The notes beneath the pieces were generated by a model. That model saw only the letters and a program-made list of their open reading frames with translations. It did not search any database and was not told where the DNA came from. Below are positions 1-12,322 of a stretch of DNA of 64,000 nt, piece by piece; the first letter of the stretch is position 1, and every line of letters begins with the position of its first letter. Source of the stretch: Luzula sylvatica (taxonomy: Eukaryota; Streptophyta; Magnoliopsida; Poales; Juncaceae); contig OX326956.1 of the NCBI GenBank assembly GCA_946800325.1, positions 17,760,667 to 17,824,666 on the forward strand. Reading direction: 5' to 3'. Both the position numbers and the translations under genes were made by a program.

Positions 1-3000
1 ATCATCGAACGAATCGAACCCGCGATTATGACCCATGTTCGCGCTGCTCCTCATCGAATCGAACCTCGACAACGTCTCCCCCTTGGAGCTACTTATCGAA
101 TCGAACCTCCCAAAATGATTATTACTATTATTATTATTATTATTATTTTCGCCGAATAACACGCTACTATCTTCAGTTTTGAACGAATCGAATCTACCGT
201 AATTAAACGAGGACGTATCGTTGAATTTTGGCGAGAATCCACTCGCGCTGAAAGCCGGCGAGCTCGGAACCGAGTCGTCGAAAAACGTGCTTTTCTTTTT
301 CCCGTACACGCTCGATCCACTTGGCGAGTTTACACGGACCGGGTCTAACCCGTAATCTTCTCCGCCCGAACCGAAGAACGAGTTTCTCTGATCATCACCA
401 CCCTAAATATACACGCAAATTAATTTATTTTTTATGAAAGTGTATTATGAAAATAAATTACCATGGCATTTGCGCCCCATACAGACTCGGTATCGGTATC
501 GTCGAAATTCCACGAAGCTTCGTTAGCATACTTATCGCCGAAAATAGATTCTGCGCCGTCATTATCACTGTGAAAAAAAATTAACAAAAAATATTTTATT
601 ACATTATAATAAATTAAAGGGGGATTTACATATTTACCCTTTTTCAAAATTGAAATTACATATTTACCCTTCTTAAAATTAAAATATCATATTTACCCTT
701 TCATAAATCTAAAATACCATATTTACCCTTTCAGATTTAAGAAAGGGTAAATATGATATTTTGGGTTTTTAGAAGGGTAAAATAGTAATTTTAAACGTTG
801 ACCGTTAGTTTTAACGGAGAAATTGGATGTTTTTAATTTTTGGGTAAATATGATATTTTAGATTTATGAAAGGGTAAATATGATATTTTAATTTTAAGAA
901 GGGTAAATATGTAATTTCAAGTTTAAAAAATCCCCTTAAATTAAAATTACGATGGTAAAATAAAAAAAATACTTGAAATCGTCTTTGATTCGGGGAGAAG
1001 AAACAAAGGGGCTGTCGAAAGTGCTTCTTCTTCCAGGCGTGCTGATCGACTCGGTATCCTCACTTTCGTGTTTCGCGTGGCCATTAGAAGACGAAGCGAC
1101 TGGAGAGAACCCGTCCATTGATGAGTCATCGTTCCATAGAGATGCTGTTTTGTCTTTTTCTGGAGCCACGTGCTCTACTTCTGTAGTGTTCGCCTTCACC
1201 ACCATAAATCCTGAGTCGACAACATTTTAATTTATTTATTTATTTATTTATTGTGATTTTATAAAAAAAATGATATAAAATTCACCTTCATCTTCGAATT
1301 TATCCCAGTCTTCGTCCCAATCCATTGCACCCTCAGGGGCACCATGTTCCCAACCTAGAAGTATATAAAATTATAAATTAAATCATTTCTTTTATTTTTT
1401 AGTGAATAAATATATACCAAAAGGTAATTCGATTGAAGCAGAAGGTTTGACATTCAAGCCGAAATGTTTGCAGCGTTCTGACATGGCCTTCTCCAGTTCC
1501 TCCAGTTGGTACTGGATTCTATCAGCACGAACCTGTATAAATTTAATTTCATTAATAAATATTTATTAACGTTCATAAATATTTAATTACGGTATTTTTA
1601 TATTACCTGAAGCAAACCATCAGCACTGCCTCCTTGTTCCATTTTAGCAATTGCATTCTGCAACTCAGTTTTTCTCTCCTGTCAAATAAATTCAAAAATA
1701 ATAAGTGTCCAGATAAATTAAAAAATAATAATAAAATTAATAAATAAATAAATTACAGTAACGTCACGAATCGAGGCTTCCTCGAGTTGCAGTTTGGAAG
1801 CAATATCTCCCACTTGCTTGTACTTCTCTTCGTATTTCTTTGCCAGAGACTCCACCTAATATAAAAAAAATAAGTTTTTAATAATTTCTTTTTTATTTAA
1901 TAGAAAAATGAATTATTACCTCACGCTTATCTGACAATGCCCTTTCAGTAATTTCATTCAGCCTGTTATCGCACCGACTTTTATAAAGTACCTACCCAAC
2001 AAAAATTGCAAAACCATTAATACAAAATAATAAAAAGAAAAATATCTAGAGAGAGAAAGTGCTTACCAGATCCTGCATTTTGGTTCGGAAAAACTCAATC
2101 TTCTCTCTAGAATCTAAAATCTGTTTCTCTATCTGTATCGGTTTCTCAGAACCACCCATTTCCTGAGATTGAGGAGGTACCGCAACAGGTACGTCTCTAT
2201 TACCCTGATTAACCCCGTGATTATTATTATGGCCATTATTATCCATGCCAGGCTGGCCAGGCCGTACTTGCCCTCGCGGATTCATATGACCCGGAAGTGG
2301 CGGCCTCATGCCCGGTACCATGCCCGCTACCGGTACAGGTGGTCTATTCCCCATCCCTAAAAATCCCAAAAAAAAAATTAAATATATCGAAAATAAATAT
2401 ATAAATAGGAAATTAATTACCTTGGTTTTGTTGCCAACTGGGGGCGGCAGAATAGGCTTGAGCAGGCAAGCCAGTGGCCTGAAGAAGCGCCTCGTCAAAT
2501 CTTAAAGAATTTGGTAATTCTTTCGGCAATGTCGCTCCTTGACGATGTCTCTCCATTAAATACAACGCTATGCAGAATTCTCTAAGAGTAAGCATTCCGT
2601 CGTTATCCTGGTCCGACAGGTCCCATACCTGCTTCAACACCTCTGTACATTCCAAAAAAATATAATTAAAATGTATTTATTTATTCTAATTATATAAAAA
2701 TTAAATACCTCTTGGGAGTTTCCAGCTGAGGAATAAATTACGAGCCTCGAGACCGGTGATTCTCCCGTCCCGATCCTTATCCACCTCGCCGAAAACCTTG
2801 GTGTATTTGGTCACGTCGGCCTTGCTCATTTTAGGCCAGTTAGGTTGAGTCGTGTTCGGTGTAGGAGGAGTGGGGCCTGCTTGAACGGGTTGGGTCTGAC
2901 TCGACCTTAATGGATCGAGTTGGGCGAACCCCATCTGAGGAGAAGGATTCGTGGCCGGTACGATTGATGTACTTGGTTTTGTCGAGAACATGTCAGGAGA

Positions 3001-4147
3001 AATACCGTTTTGAGATAAAATTAATGATCTTGAATCCACTGGTGTTTGTACTGGTTGCGTCAGAGAAGATAAGATCGAGGAAGATTGATTGGGCTGTTGT
3101 TGTACTTGAGGCCTTTGAGTCGGAGTCATGTCCATTGAACTCGTCAGAGAAGATAAACCAAACGCATCTGTGTTGTTCGTAATAGGAGGTCTTGGTTGAT
3201 TTCCAGTTGGTTTACTTAGCCAATCACTCGATAGACCCATTGTACTTGAGGTTGTGACGGGGCCACGTGGGCCTAGACCAGTGTTTCCGCCAACCAATCC
3301 CATATTGACACTTGGCGTTTGAAGCGGGGGTTGAGTGAATCCTTGGTTGACGCCTGGTTGTGGGGGTCGCATCATGCCCATGTTTGGTGGAGTGGCTTGT
3401 GGGGCCCTTGGGGCAGTATATTGAGCTGGGTTTAATCCACCCATGCCCGATTGAGGAGAAGGGGCGGGTTGGGGGGAAGGGGAAGGGGAAGGGGAAGGGG
3501 AAGGGGAAGGGGAAGCTTGAGGAACAGAGTTGATTTTGGGAGGCGGGATTTTGGAGGAGGCGGGTCCGTACAGAGCGGATTTTACTATGTCGGGTTTTAA
3601 GGCGTGCCCGCCTTGAGCGACGGTTACGAGTCTCAATGCATTGAAGAATTCGGGTCGGCCAAGGAAGCCGGTTTTGTTTTGGTCTGCGTACATCCAGATC
3701 TGTACAGAACAAAAAGACTTATGTTGGATCAGTACCATTTGGATACCAGTTCGTCCAATTTACAAGGAAAAATTAGGGGATTTTGATGTGTCGAAGTCGA
3801 TTTTATCAAATTTCAACATAATATCGAATGTTATTGAATTTCACTAATATACATTCATATTTCAGACTCTAAAAATCTGCTGATTTAAGTCAGCTTAATA
3901 CAAAATCATACAGATCTAACTACTAATTTTACTAATCAAAGCTCAAATTAAGATCACAGAATGACAGAATCATCAAATCAGACAAAATGACTGGATCGAA
4001 CAAACGAAAAATTGAAAAAAAACAAACCTGAGCGAGGACTTGCTGGGGCAAACCGGATCCCTGGAAGAAAGCAACGGCCTCGGCTCCGCTGATCTTTCCA
4101 TCCTGATTCGCATCCGCCCTCTTGAAGTAATTCTCGAAGGCTTCCAT
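1..4147 (-). CDS. EH-domain endocytic protein, AtEH/Pan1 type (TPLATE complex subunit), 3'-partial
   Basis: Calcium-binding EH-domain scaffold. Its plant relatives AtEH1/Pan1 and AtEH2/Pan1 belong to the TPLATE complex, acting in clathrin-mediated endocytosis and actin-linked autophagy at the plasma membrane. Exons (minus strand) read 4147-4028, 3699-2709, 2642-2421, 2356-2067, 1991-1920, 1855-1757, 1678-1607, 1532-1418, 1354-1286, 1210-973, 567-462 and 402 to beyond base 1; all junctions are GT-AG and the joins checked keep frame. EH domain 1 spans exons 1-2 (start MEAFENYFKRADANQDGKIS, an EF-hand loop DANQDGKISGAE). EH domain 2 spans exons 2-3 (loop DKDRDGRITGLE, then WDLSDQDNDGMLTL). A Pro/Ser/Gln-rich linker separates them. 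Exons 4-8 encode a probable coiled coil, and the rest is acidic, low-complexity and rich in FDS/FGR motifs. The start is the first Met before EH1. The C-terminus is outside the window. The family call is firm; which of the two Arabidopsis paralogues it matches is not settled. Confidence 0.93.
114..150 (-). repeat. Coding ATT/AAT microsatellite (poly-Asn run)
   Basis: An ATT trinucleotide run on the plus strand falls in the last visible exon of the EH gene. On the minus strand it encodes a stretch of Asn broken by one Ser. It lies in the disordered tail, where length change would be tolerated. Confidence 0.8.
618..936. mobile_element. Foldback MITE in an EH-gene intron
   Basis: The 319-bp segment lies in the intron between the exons at 1210-973 and 567-462. 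It begins AGGGGGATTT and ends AAATCCCCT, and its halves are inverted copies built from the motif ATATTTACCCTT. The octamer TAAATTAA is present on both sides (610-617 and 937-944), consistent with an 8-bp (possibly 9-bp) target-site duplication. It contains no ORF. A hAT or Mutator-like MITE is likely; superfamily is not certain. Confidence 0.8.
3474..3514 (-). repeat. Coding hexanucleotide repeat (Ser-Pro array)
   Basis: About seven copies of GGGGAA on the plus strand lie inside exon 2 of the EH gene. On the minus strand they encode alternating Ser-Pro residues in the linker between the two EH domains. A six-base unit preserves the frame when copy number changes. Confidence 0.9.
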
Positions 4148-4279
4148 ACTCCGATTGTTCGATTGAACTACCGAGAGTGGACGATGATCGGATTCCTGTC
4201 TGGATCCAAATCTAGAAGGATCGTCCCGAAAGGGGTGGTTGGCAACGCAGGCTCAATTCGAAGAGGACAAAGGCCGAAA

Positions 4280-5485
4280 GCTAGTAGACCAAAAGAACTC
4301 GGAGCAATTTCACGTGGATACCCTTGCAAAATCATAAATTATCACTTTCTCAGGGAACCCCTGCAAAATTTTAAAATAGAGGAATTTATCAAAAACTCCG
4401 TAACTTTTCTAAATATTTTAAAACCACCCCTGTACTTTCAAATTTCCTTATTCCGCGGCTCCGCCCTTTTGATGCCCTCAATATTTTCATCGTACAAAAT
4501 ATTGTTTTTTGTCTTTTGGTTAAGGCAAGAAAGAAGTGTCACCGACAAATTCATATGTTCATGTTGCATGATCAAGTTTAATTGGTGTGAACGAGAGTAG
4601 AAAAATTTATGTCAGAGTACCATCTTTTATCTATTTAAGATTTAACTATTTCACTACGCAATCAATCATTTAGCATATCAAATTATACACTATACTCCTT
4701 ATGTAGAACTAATTCCCTAGATTTTTATGACCAATAATATCATATCAAGTTATATAATATTTTTCAGATATTAGAGAAAATCAAAAAACAACAAGCAGGT
4801 GTGCTGTTAATTTGTGATTTATTCTTAAGAAAGAAAACTCGGTTAGAAACAAAATGATTGAGTTTTCAATAAAATTATCACCTTGGTTGGATGGTCTTCT
4901 TGTGCAATCTAGAACTCGTGATTTCTTATAAAAGTATTTGCGAGCAGAGAAAATAAGAATGGAATTTATTTCGAAATTTTAGTTATCTAAACTATTTTTG
5001 TTGAACTGGAGAGTGATTTCTTAACATAATAAATATTAGGAACATAAATTAGATTAAAATATATGTATCGACTTATCCATTAATTTTGTATAAATGGAGA
5101 GACTAGTAGCCATTGATTGGTACATTTACATATATACCCATTTTCCACTAACGGGATATTGGGTTGGATATTGGACCCGAAAATTAAGATAAATGTTTGG
5201 ACTAGTAGTTAGATAGTACGTAATAACAAAAGATTAAAACAATATTAGTTAGTATAGGTGACATGTAGTTAACAGAGAAATAGTAATTACTAGTTATATA
5301 AATATTGCTATACTCTTGTAAAATATGACAATTTTATTACATCTATTTGAATTATACAATAAGTATTAGAGAGTAGTTTTCTTTTTGGAGGCTTCTATCG
5401 TACGTTGTTTTTTTAGAAAAGGATAATTTGGGTTTAAGAATATTAATATGTAATAGTTGTTTACACTCTCAATTTTCATTAATAA
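4280..5485. repeat. Local repeat module, copy A
   Basis: Non-coding sequence starting with ACCAAAAGAACTCGGAGCAA and later GGGAACCCCTGCAAAATTTT. Diverged copies follow at about 7.38 kb (B), 10.17 kb (C) and 15.15 kb (D). Shared landmarks include TTGCATGATCAAGTTTAATT and CAACAAGCAGGTGTGCTGTT. No intact ORF spans it. The right end is interrupted at 5486 by a Helitron-like terminus. It begins about 130 bp upstream of the EH start codon, so it may hold part of that promoter. Confidence 0.75.
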
Positions 5486-7310
5486 CTAGGAGAATATTCA
5501 CGCTATGCGGCGGCGAATATGTTAATTATGTTTTTCATTGTAATATAAAATACATATTCGTATGATAATATTGATGATATCATCTCATAATAAAGTTATT
5601 TGAACTCCTTTATCTATAAATGTGCATATGTTTTACGATAACAAAAAAATTTATTTATAATTTTAAGAAAATACATAACAACATATAGTATATAATTGTT
5701 GTTCACAGTATTGCATACAATATCAAATATACAAATTATGAATTATACGATTTATGTAATAACACATCATTAATTATGTAGTAATTATATTTTTTTATTA
5801 ATTCAAAATGCAATGAAAATTAAACTTAATAATGAAAGTAATTTAATAAATAATATAAATTATAATATAGAATAAAAATAAACGTAAATTATTTTATATT
5901 ATATGGTTTTTTGGGATTATATTTCTGAAAATAACAATACTAATTGATATATGTTTAAGAAATTATTTAGATAGATAAACTATTTTTTTATTTCTATTAA
6001 AGTTTACAAAATTTAATTTTAATTTTGTTTGATTAAAAACACAAATATAGTCACATTAGTATTATATAAGTTTCTTATATTTATATTTTTTTACAAAACA
6101 AATAATAATACTTAAAGATCTACTATATAAATAAAATACTTAAAATTATATTATGTAAACATGTTTTTCTTTACATTGTATGTTGTTACATAATATTTTT
6201 ACAAATTCAAATTATGAAAAAGGTATATATAAACTATATTATTATGGATGTCAAAATAAAAAGAAATTAAAACGAATATATTTGATGAATTTTTAAAATT
6301 AAATTTTTACAAATAAAATTAATATATATTGTATGTATTAGAATATTAAATATTAAATTATCAGTATTTAACAATGTTTTAAATTGCGATATTGCGGTCC
6401 ATTGCGGTCGGGTCTTTTTTGCAGCGGATTGCGTTTGCGGGCGCAATTGCGGCGCAATGACTTTATTGCGGACAATCGTTGCGATATTAAATTACGTAAA
6501 AATAATAGTTTGTTTAAATATATTTTTCACAATATTTTTTATCACCATTAATATCGTAAAATTTTCTTCATAATTTTCTTCTAAAAAGAATAAAAAAGTT
6601 GATTGTCCAGGAACTTTTTCAGTGTAAATAAAAGTTGATCATAAAATTTTCATTAAAAAGACAATTATACGTGATCTTTGGAATTGTATTTTGTTGAAGA
6701 ACTTTTTGTCGACATCCTAAAAAATATCAAAACACTATAACTAAAATTTTAAATCGAAACATCAATGAAATACGACGAAAATTACTAAATTCATACATTT
6801 ATAGATGAAAATGACAGATTTTAGAAGTTATATATGTTATGAGCATATTTTATCAAATATTTTGATAATAAAACATGAAAACTAAGTATTAAATAATCAC
6901 AAAAATTATGTTATAATATTTATATTAAATAATTCTCGATAAAATTACTTTAACGTGTATTTTGTGTTTAATTCAGGGTAAAATACAAAATTTCACAAAT
7001 TCAAGCCCATCATTGCATTCCTCTCGTCGAGACGAGCGATTTCGATATAAATTTCATGTAATTTGGTGGAAGGATGAGAAATTTACAACGATTTGAATAT
7101 TATCCGCAATATTTGACCCGATATGGCCGCAATATTACCGATATTGCGTCGCAATCTCGCCGCAATATCCGCAATTTCTCCAAAAAAGATATTTTCGCAA
7201 TACTTCGTTGCGATATAGCGATTCTAAATCTTAGTCCGCAATATCCGCAATATCGCCGCAATATCGCCGCAATTTAAAACACTGGTATTTAATATATAAA
7301 TTTCACGAAA
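5486..7310 (-). mobile_element. Helitron-like element (minus strand), split by a hAT MITE
   Basis: On the minus strand the element ends with an ATATTC...GAATAT hairpin followed by TCTCCTAG, and the next host base is T. That is the Helitron 3' signature (short hairpin, CTRR, insertion between A and T). The last about 130 bp match, as reverse complement, the end of the element at 35670-37043. The interior is very AT-rich and non-coding, so it is non-autonomous. The 5' (right) end is only approximate. A 913-bp MITE sits inside it at 6372-7284. Confidence 0.6.
6372..7284. mobile_element. hAT-type MITE, CARTGTTTTAAAT family, copy 1
   Basis: Terminal inverted repeats are CAATGTTTTAAATTGCG (left) and CAGTGTTTTAAATTGCG (right, reverse complement). 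An exact 8-bp TSD, GTATTTAA, lies at 6364-6371 and 7285-7292. The ends carry short inverted repeats of the type ATATTGCGG / CCGCAATAT. An 8-bp TSD and a CAGTG-like terminus fit the hAT superfamily. No transposase ORF; the ORF at 7074-7277 is just the subterminal repeats read through. A second member sits at 43916-44877. Confidence 0.88.
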
Positions 7311-8375
7311 TCGATCATGTCAGTAATACTTCTCGAAGTATTACTCACACCATGCTAACTAGAGCGAAAGTATTTATAAATCAACCAAAAGAACTCGGAG
7401 CAATTTCGTGTGAATACCCTTGCAAAATATCAAAATATTGTATGTATCTCGCAATCTCAGGGAACCCCTGCAAAATTTTGAAACAGAGCAATTTATCAAA
7501 CACTCCTTAAATTTTCTAAATATTTTAAAACAACCCCTGTACTTTGAAATTTCCTTTTTCAACCCTTTTGACACACATCATTTTTTCCTGAACCCTTTGC
7601 CCTCAATATTTTCATGTATTCCTAGTTTTGTTTTCGTTAAAACAAAAATACACTCGAAGAATTGAATATTCCTTTTTCATGTTGCATGACCAAGTTTATT
7701 TGGTGTGAATGCGAGTAGACAAAGTCTATCAGGATACCATCTTTTTTATATATAAATTTTAACTATTTTACTATGCAATCAATTATTTAGCATATCAAAT
7801 TATACACTATATTTTGACCAATAATATCATATCAAGTTATAGAATATTTTCAGATATTAGAGAAAATAAAAAACCAACAAGCAGGTGTGCTGTTAATTTG
7901 TGATTTGACAAGTTTATTTATTCTTAAGAAAGAAAACTCGGTTAGAAACAAAATTATTGAGTTTTTTATAAAATTATCACCTCGGTTTGATGGTCTTCTT
8001 GTGCAATCTAGAACTGGGGATTTCTTCCAAAAGTATTTGCGAGCAAAGAAAATAAGAATGAAATTTATTTGAGAAATTTAGTTTTCTTAAATATTCTTGT
8101 TCAGCCGGTGCAAACACTTGAATTCTCAAAATATTCATAAATATTAGGGCTATAAATTATTTATTTATTTTTTTTTTTATTTTATTTTTTTTGCATTAAA
8201 AGCCCTTAGGAAATATTAGGGCTATAAATTATATTAAAATATTTATACAAGGAGTCATCCAATACTTTTGTGATAGGAGAGACTAGTCATGACCCGTACA
8301 TTTGTTGGGTTGGATATTGGCTCGTGTTATGGCTAGTAGTTAGCTTGTACATAATAACAAAAGATTAAAACAAAA
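7310..8375. repeat. Local repeat module, copy B (first part)
   Basis: Repeats the landmarks of copy A (ACCAAAAGAACTCGGAGCAA, GGGAACCCCTGCAAAATTTT, CAACAAGCAGGTGTGCTGTT) with scattered substitutions. It is interrupted near 8376 by Helitron-related sequence and resumes near 9766 to about 9960, where TATTACATACATCTATTTGA and TTTTCATTAATAATTG match copy A at 5.33 and 5.47 kb. Non-coding. Confidence 0.72.
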
Positions 8376-9765
8376 CTACGATAATACTCGCGGTAAACGA
8401 AAAACATGATAATCATATTTTTCGTTTTATTTCAAAATGATAATTTGTATGATGATAACAACAACAATAATAATAATAATAATATATTAAATAATGTATT
8501 TCATATTATAGAATTAATTTAAGTATGGTGAACATTATATTTTACAATTAAAATTTGTTCTAGTAGTAAATAGGTCATTTTTAAATCAACTTTTGGTACA
8601 TGTATTAACTCAAATAATAGAATATTTGAAGCATAATACAATTTTACGAAAAAAAATATAACCACACAAATCATTGTTGCTCACAATAAAGCAAGCAATA
8701 TAAAAATAAAATATTGAACTATGCAACTTGTACACTCTAAACACAAAATTAATTATATAGTCGGATAATTTTTTTACTGATAGATAAAACAATAAAATTT
8801 ATAACGACAATCAAAATAATTAAAATATAATATGAAAATTCAATTTAGCATAATTAAAAATTATTTAACATCATATGAAACCACGTCACAAAATATAATT
8901 GTCAATAATCATGATGACGTGGCATCATGAAAAAACTTAAAAACAACTGCAAAATAATGGGGTGCGTAAATATTTTAAAATTATTCACATTATGATAGAA
9001 GATGGCTCATTTTTTATCAAATAACAATACATATATTAGTGCTATTGTATTATAACATATGAGGCATAACACAATGTTATGAAAAAAGTTAACAACAAAT
9101 ATTATATCATTTTTGTTCTTAATATTTAATGAAACACATAATATAAAATAATGAATCATAGGATATATGTTGTCACAAAACACATCATTACTTATATAAT
9201 TCCGACAAATTTTTTATTGATTCAAAATTGTAAATAGTATGAAATTTAATAGTGAAAGTAATTGGAAAATTAAAAATCAACATTTAATTAATAAAAATAT
9301 TATCTTTGTTATTTATATCATATGATTTATTGATAGTTTAAAAAATAGCAATACTATTCCATAAATGTTAACAAGTTCAAGAAGTTATGTTTTGATAAAT
9401 AAACTATTTTATACTTTTATAAAAAAAAAAATTAGTATGAAAGTTATTTGAACAAAAACACATATATAACCTACTTAGTATTATATAAGATTATTATAAT
9501 TATAATTTAAAAAAATATAATAATACATAAAATTCTATTATGTAAATATGTATATATTTTGCATTGTTTTTCTTACAAATATCTTTAGAAAATCCAGATT
9601 ATGGAAACAATATGAATAAACTATGCTAATATGTATGTCAAAATAAAGAGAAAATTTCAAACAATATATGTGATAAATTTCTAAAATTAAAGTGCTACAA
9701 ATAATATTAATATTAATATATGATTTATGCTTTATAATATTACTATTAATATATGAACGGTCAAG
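8376..9765 (-). mobile_element. Helitron-related AT-rich insertion in module B
   Basis: Placed by comparison with copy A, in which the flanks are much closer together. The left end (CTACGATAATACTCGCGG) resembles a degraded version of the 5486 terminus. The interior shares stretches with 5.6-6.35 kb, for example GGATGTCAAAATAAA versus GTATGTCAAAATAAA. Its length, about 1.39 kb, is close to the 1374 bp of the element at 35670. Internal partial duplication near 8.55 and 9.0 kb suggests two overlapping remnants. Ends are approximate. Confidence 0.5.
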
Positions 9766-9959
9766 GATAGTGAAATGGAATTTGCATCAAGGAAGAATTC
9801 CATGTATTCCTATAAAAAATTACAATATTATTACATACATCTATTTGAATTATAATGTAAGTATTAAGAATGTAACTTCTTTTTTGGAGATTTCAAGAAT
9901 AATTTGAATATTAAGAATATTATTATGTATTAGTTTTTAAACTCTCAGTTTTCATTAAT

Positions 9960-10298
9960 AATTGTTAAATCTTTTTTGCATCTCTCTCTTTCTTTCTCCT
10001 CCCTCTCTTCTAATTTGCACAATAAGTAGATTATATTTATATAGTTTGGTAATATAAGAATGTCAAAGATTTTGTATTCTTTAAGCATGTAAAATTTCAA
10101 GAAATACAAAGAAGAATGAACTTTTTTTTTATAAATTTTCATCATGTCAAATATGTAACTATCATCCAATTTTTCTTTTTTTTTTTGAAAAACTAGAAGG
10201 GACTTGAGAGGGTTCATCAGGGACTTTTCTACGTGTAATCCTTTTTCAGCCATGTACTTCGAAATTTCCTTTTTCAGCCCTTCTGATACACACACCAA
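9960..10298. repeat. Local repeat module, copy C (left fragment)
   Basis: Non-coding. The right part (TTTTTCAGCCCTTCTGATAC) matches copies B and D and ends with the 9-bp site duplicated by the foldback element that follows. Module C resumes at 11321. The left part, with CT-rich tracts and simple T runs, shows nothing recognisable. Confidence 0.6.
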
Positions 10299-10307
10299 TT
10301 TTTTCTA

Positions 10308-11311
10308 CAAGCATTTCTACATGTAATCATATATGAAAATAAAATTCGAAAAGTAACCCGATTTCAAAAAATATTTCAAAACTAATCCAAACTAGATTGT
10401 AAAAATCCGATATCATCTAATTTTGAAAACCCGGTTTATTAGTTAAATTAAAACCTGATTAAGACTGTACTTGAAAAATGATTGAAAATGTGACCGGGTT
10501 TATAAAACCCGGTCGCGGATTCAATACACAAAAAGTATTTGTTCCCAGATTCTACCCTTATATATATTTTTTAGTTAACACGTAAAATTAACATAATAAT
10601 TAACACATTTCATAATTAATAATTAATTTAATACACAATTAACATTTATTTGAATTCATAAATTAAAATAAATATTAATTAATTATTAATGATATTTTTT
10701 TTAATTACTATATAAATTAAGTAGAAATTTGCTATATTGGAATTTCTATTTTATTTGAATTCATATAATTAACAGATAGAAAGTTTTTTTAATTATTAAA
10801 TTTAAATCTTGGGGCAAAGTAATTTTTCTCTTTTCTCAATAACATGACTAGCAAAAAATAAAGTACAAATTTTACTTTGTCCCAAGATATTCCTGTCGAA
10901 TTCTCTATATTCGAATTAACATAATAATTAAAAAAACATATCATTAATAATTAATTAATTAATTTAAATGAATGCTAATTATGTATACAATTAATTGTTA
11001 ATTATATGAAATGTATTGATTATTATGTTAATTAAATGTGTTAACTAGAATACAAAAATTATAGAGGTAAAATCAGGGGACAAATATTTTTTTACAATTG
11101 AATTTTTCACTGGATTTTATAAAACAGGTAATTTTTTTTAATTATATCTCATCGGTCTTAATCATGATTTTAATTTAATTAATTAATCGGGTTTTTAAAT
11201 CATGTGTACCAGCTTTTTAAAATCAAGTTTGGATTAATTTTGAAATATTTTTCGAGACCAGTTGTTTTTTGAATTTTATTCTCATACATGAGTACATGCA
11301 GAAATCCTTTT
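10308..11311. mobile_element. 1-kb foldback element with 9-bp TSD (Mutator-like)
   Basis: Almost the whole 1004 bp is one imperfect inverted repeat. The left arm starts CAAGCATTTCTACATG and the right arm, reverse-complemented, AAAGGATTTCTGCATG. The centre lies near 10.85 kb, where CTTGGGGCAAAGTA faces TACTTTGTCCCAAG. TTTTTTCTA is duplicated at 10299-10307 and 11312-11320. Module D near 15.29 kb shows the unoccupied site, with one TTTTTTCTA between the same flanks. A 9-bp TSD plus very long TIRs indicates a non-autonomous Mutator-like foldback element. No ORF. Confidence 0.85.
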
Positions 11312-11320
11312 TTTTTTCTA

Positions 11321-12322
11321 ACCCATGTTCTCATTTTTTTTCATATATTCGTAGTTGTCTTTTTCGTGAAAATAAAAGTACCTTGTTGCATTGAATATTC
11401 AATTATAATAAATAGCATGAATTGTAAATAAGAAATATTATTTCCTGTCTTTTTGTACAAGGCAAGAAAAACATGTCAATGACAAATTCACATGTTCATA
11501 TTGCATGATCAAGTTTAATTGGTGTGAACGAGACGAGAGTTGGTAAAACTCTATCAGGACACCATTTCTATCTATTTAAGTTTTAATTATTGGACTACAA
11601 TGTCGTTTATTTAGGAGATCAAGTTATACACTAGTTCACCAAATTATATGATCAACGATACAATATCGAGTTATAGAATTCGTTCAGATATTAGAGAAAA
11701 CCAAAATCCAACAAGCAAGTGTGTTATTGATTTATGGAATGACAAATTTATTTATTCTCAAAACAAAAATCTTGGTTAGAAAGAACATTACCGAGTCTTC
11801 TATTTACGAAACTTTATGACTAAAAAATCAGTATTTAATCAATAGTCTAAATTTTGTCACGTATCAAAATAATTGGTGGAAATGAATGTGATGACGTGAC
11901 ACAAGTAAATTAAGCAATTTTTTTCTTGTCGCATATCCAAATTAATTTTCGGAAATGAGAATTTAATAGTCCAGAAATTTGATGAAACCTCACTTGGAGT
12001 ACGTTCTTCAAGATAAATTGTCATTGAATACTATGATATTCTTGTTTCCGATCCTACTCCAAATCAAAAATGGAAAAATATTCTAATAAATAAATGTTTA
12101 TGAAAGAAATAGATAAATTTATACAAAAATAGAAGAGAAAATATTTATACAAAAATATTAGTAATTTTATTCAAGATTTCTGCTCAATTGGGTGTTGCTA
12201 GATATTCGATTATGTATCTATATCGAATTCGGTTTCTTCTAGCTACACTTTCCCGAATCCACTTACTCGTGTCGAATATTGAATTATGTACCACTCCTAC
12301 GGAATCAATCATGTAGTAATAC
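11321..12322. repeat. Local repeat module, copy C (right fragment)
   Basis: Continues module C after the foldback element. It includes landmarks shared with module D (CAAGGCAAGAAAA..., TGCATGATCAAGTTTAATTG) and a block at 11985-12300 repeated at 14545-14860 (CTAGCTACACTTTCCCGAAT, CCACTTACTCGTGTCGA). Non-coding. Confidence 0.65.

Noticed and set aside
973..1230. Plus-strand ORF antisense to the EH gene
   Set aside because: Shadow of exon 10 on the minus strand, which carries the real reading frame with proper splice sites.
3224..3712. Second long frame overlapping EH exon 2
   Set aside because: Alternate frame of the Pro/Ser-rich exon; the other frame continues both EH domains.
4040..4600. 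186-residue plus-strand ORF
   Set aside because: Runs antisense through EH exon 1 and into repeat module A; no domain resemblance.
7074..7277. Asn/Arg/Tyr-rich ORF
   Set aside because: Translation of the GCAATATCCGCAATA subterminal repeats of the hAT MITE.
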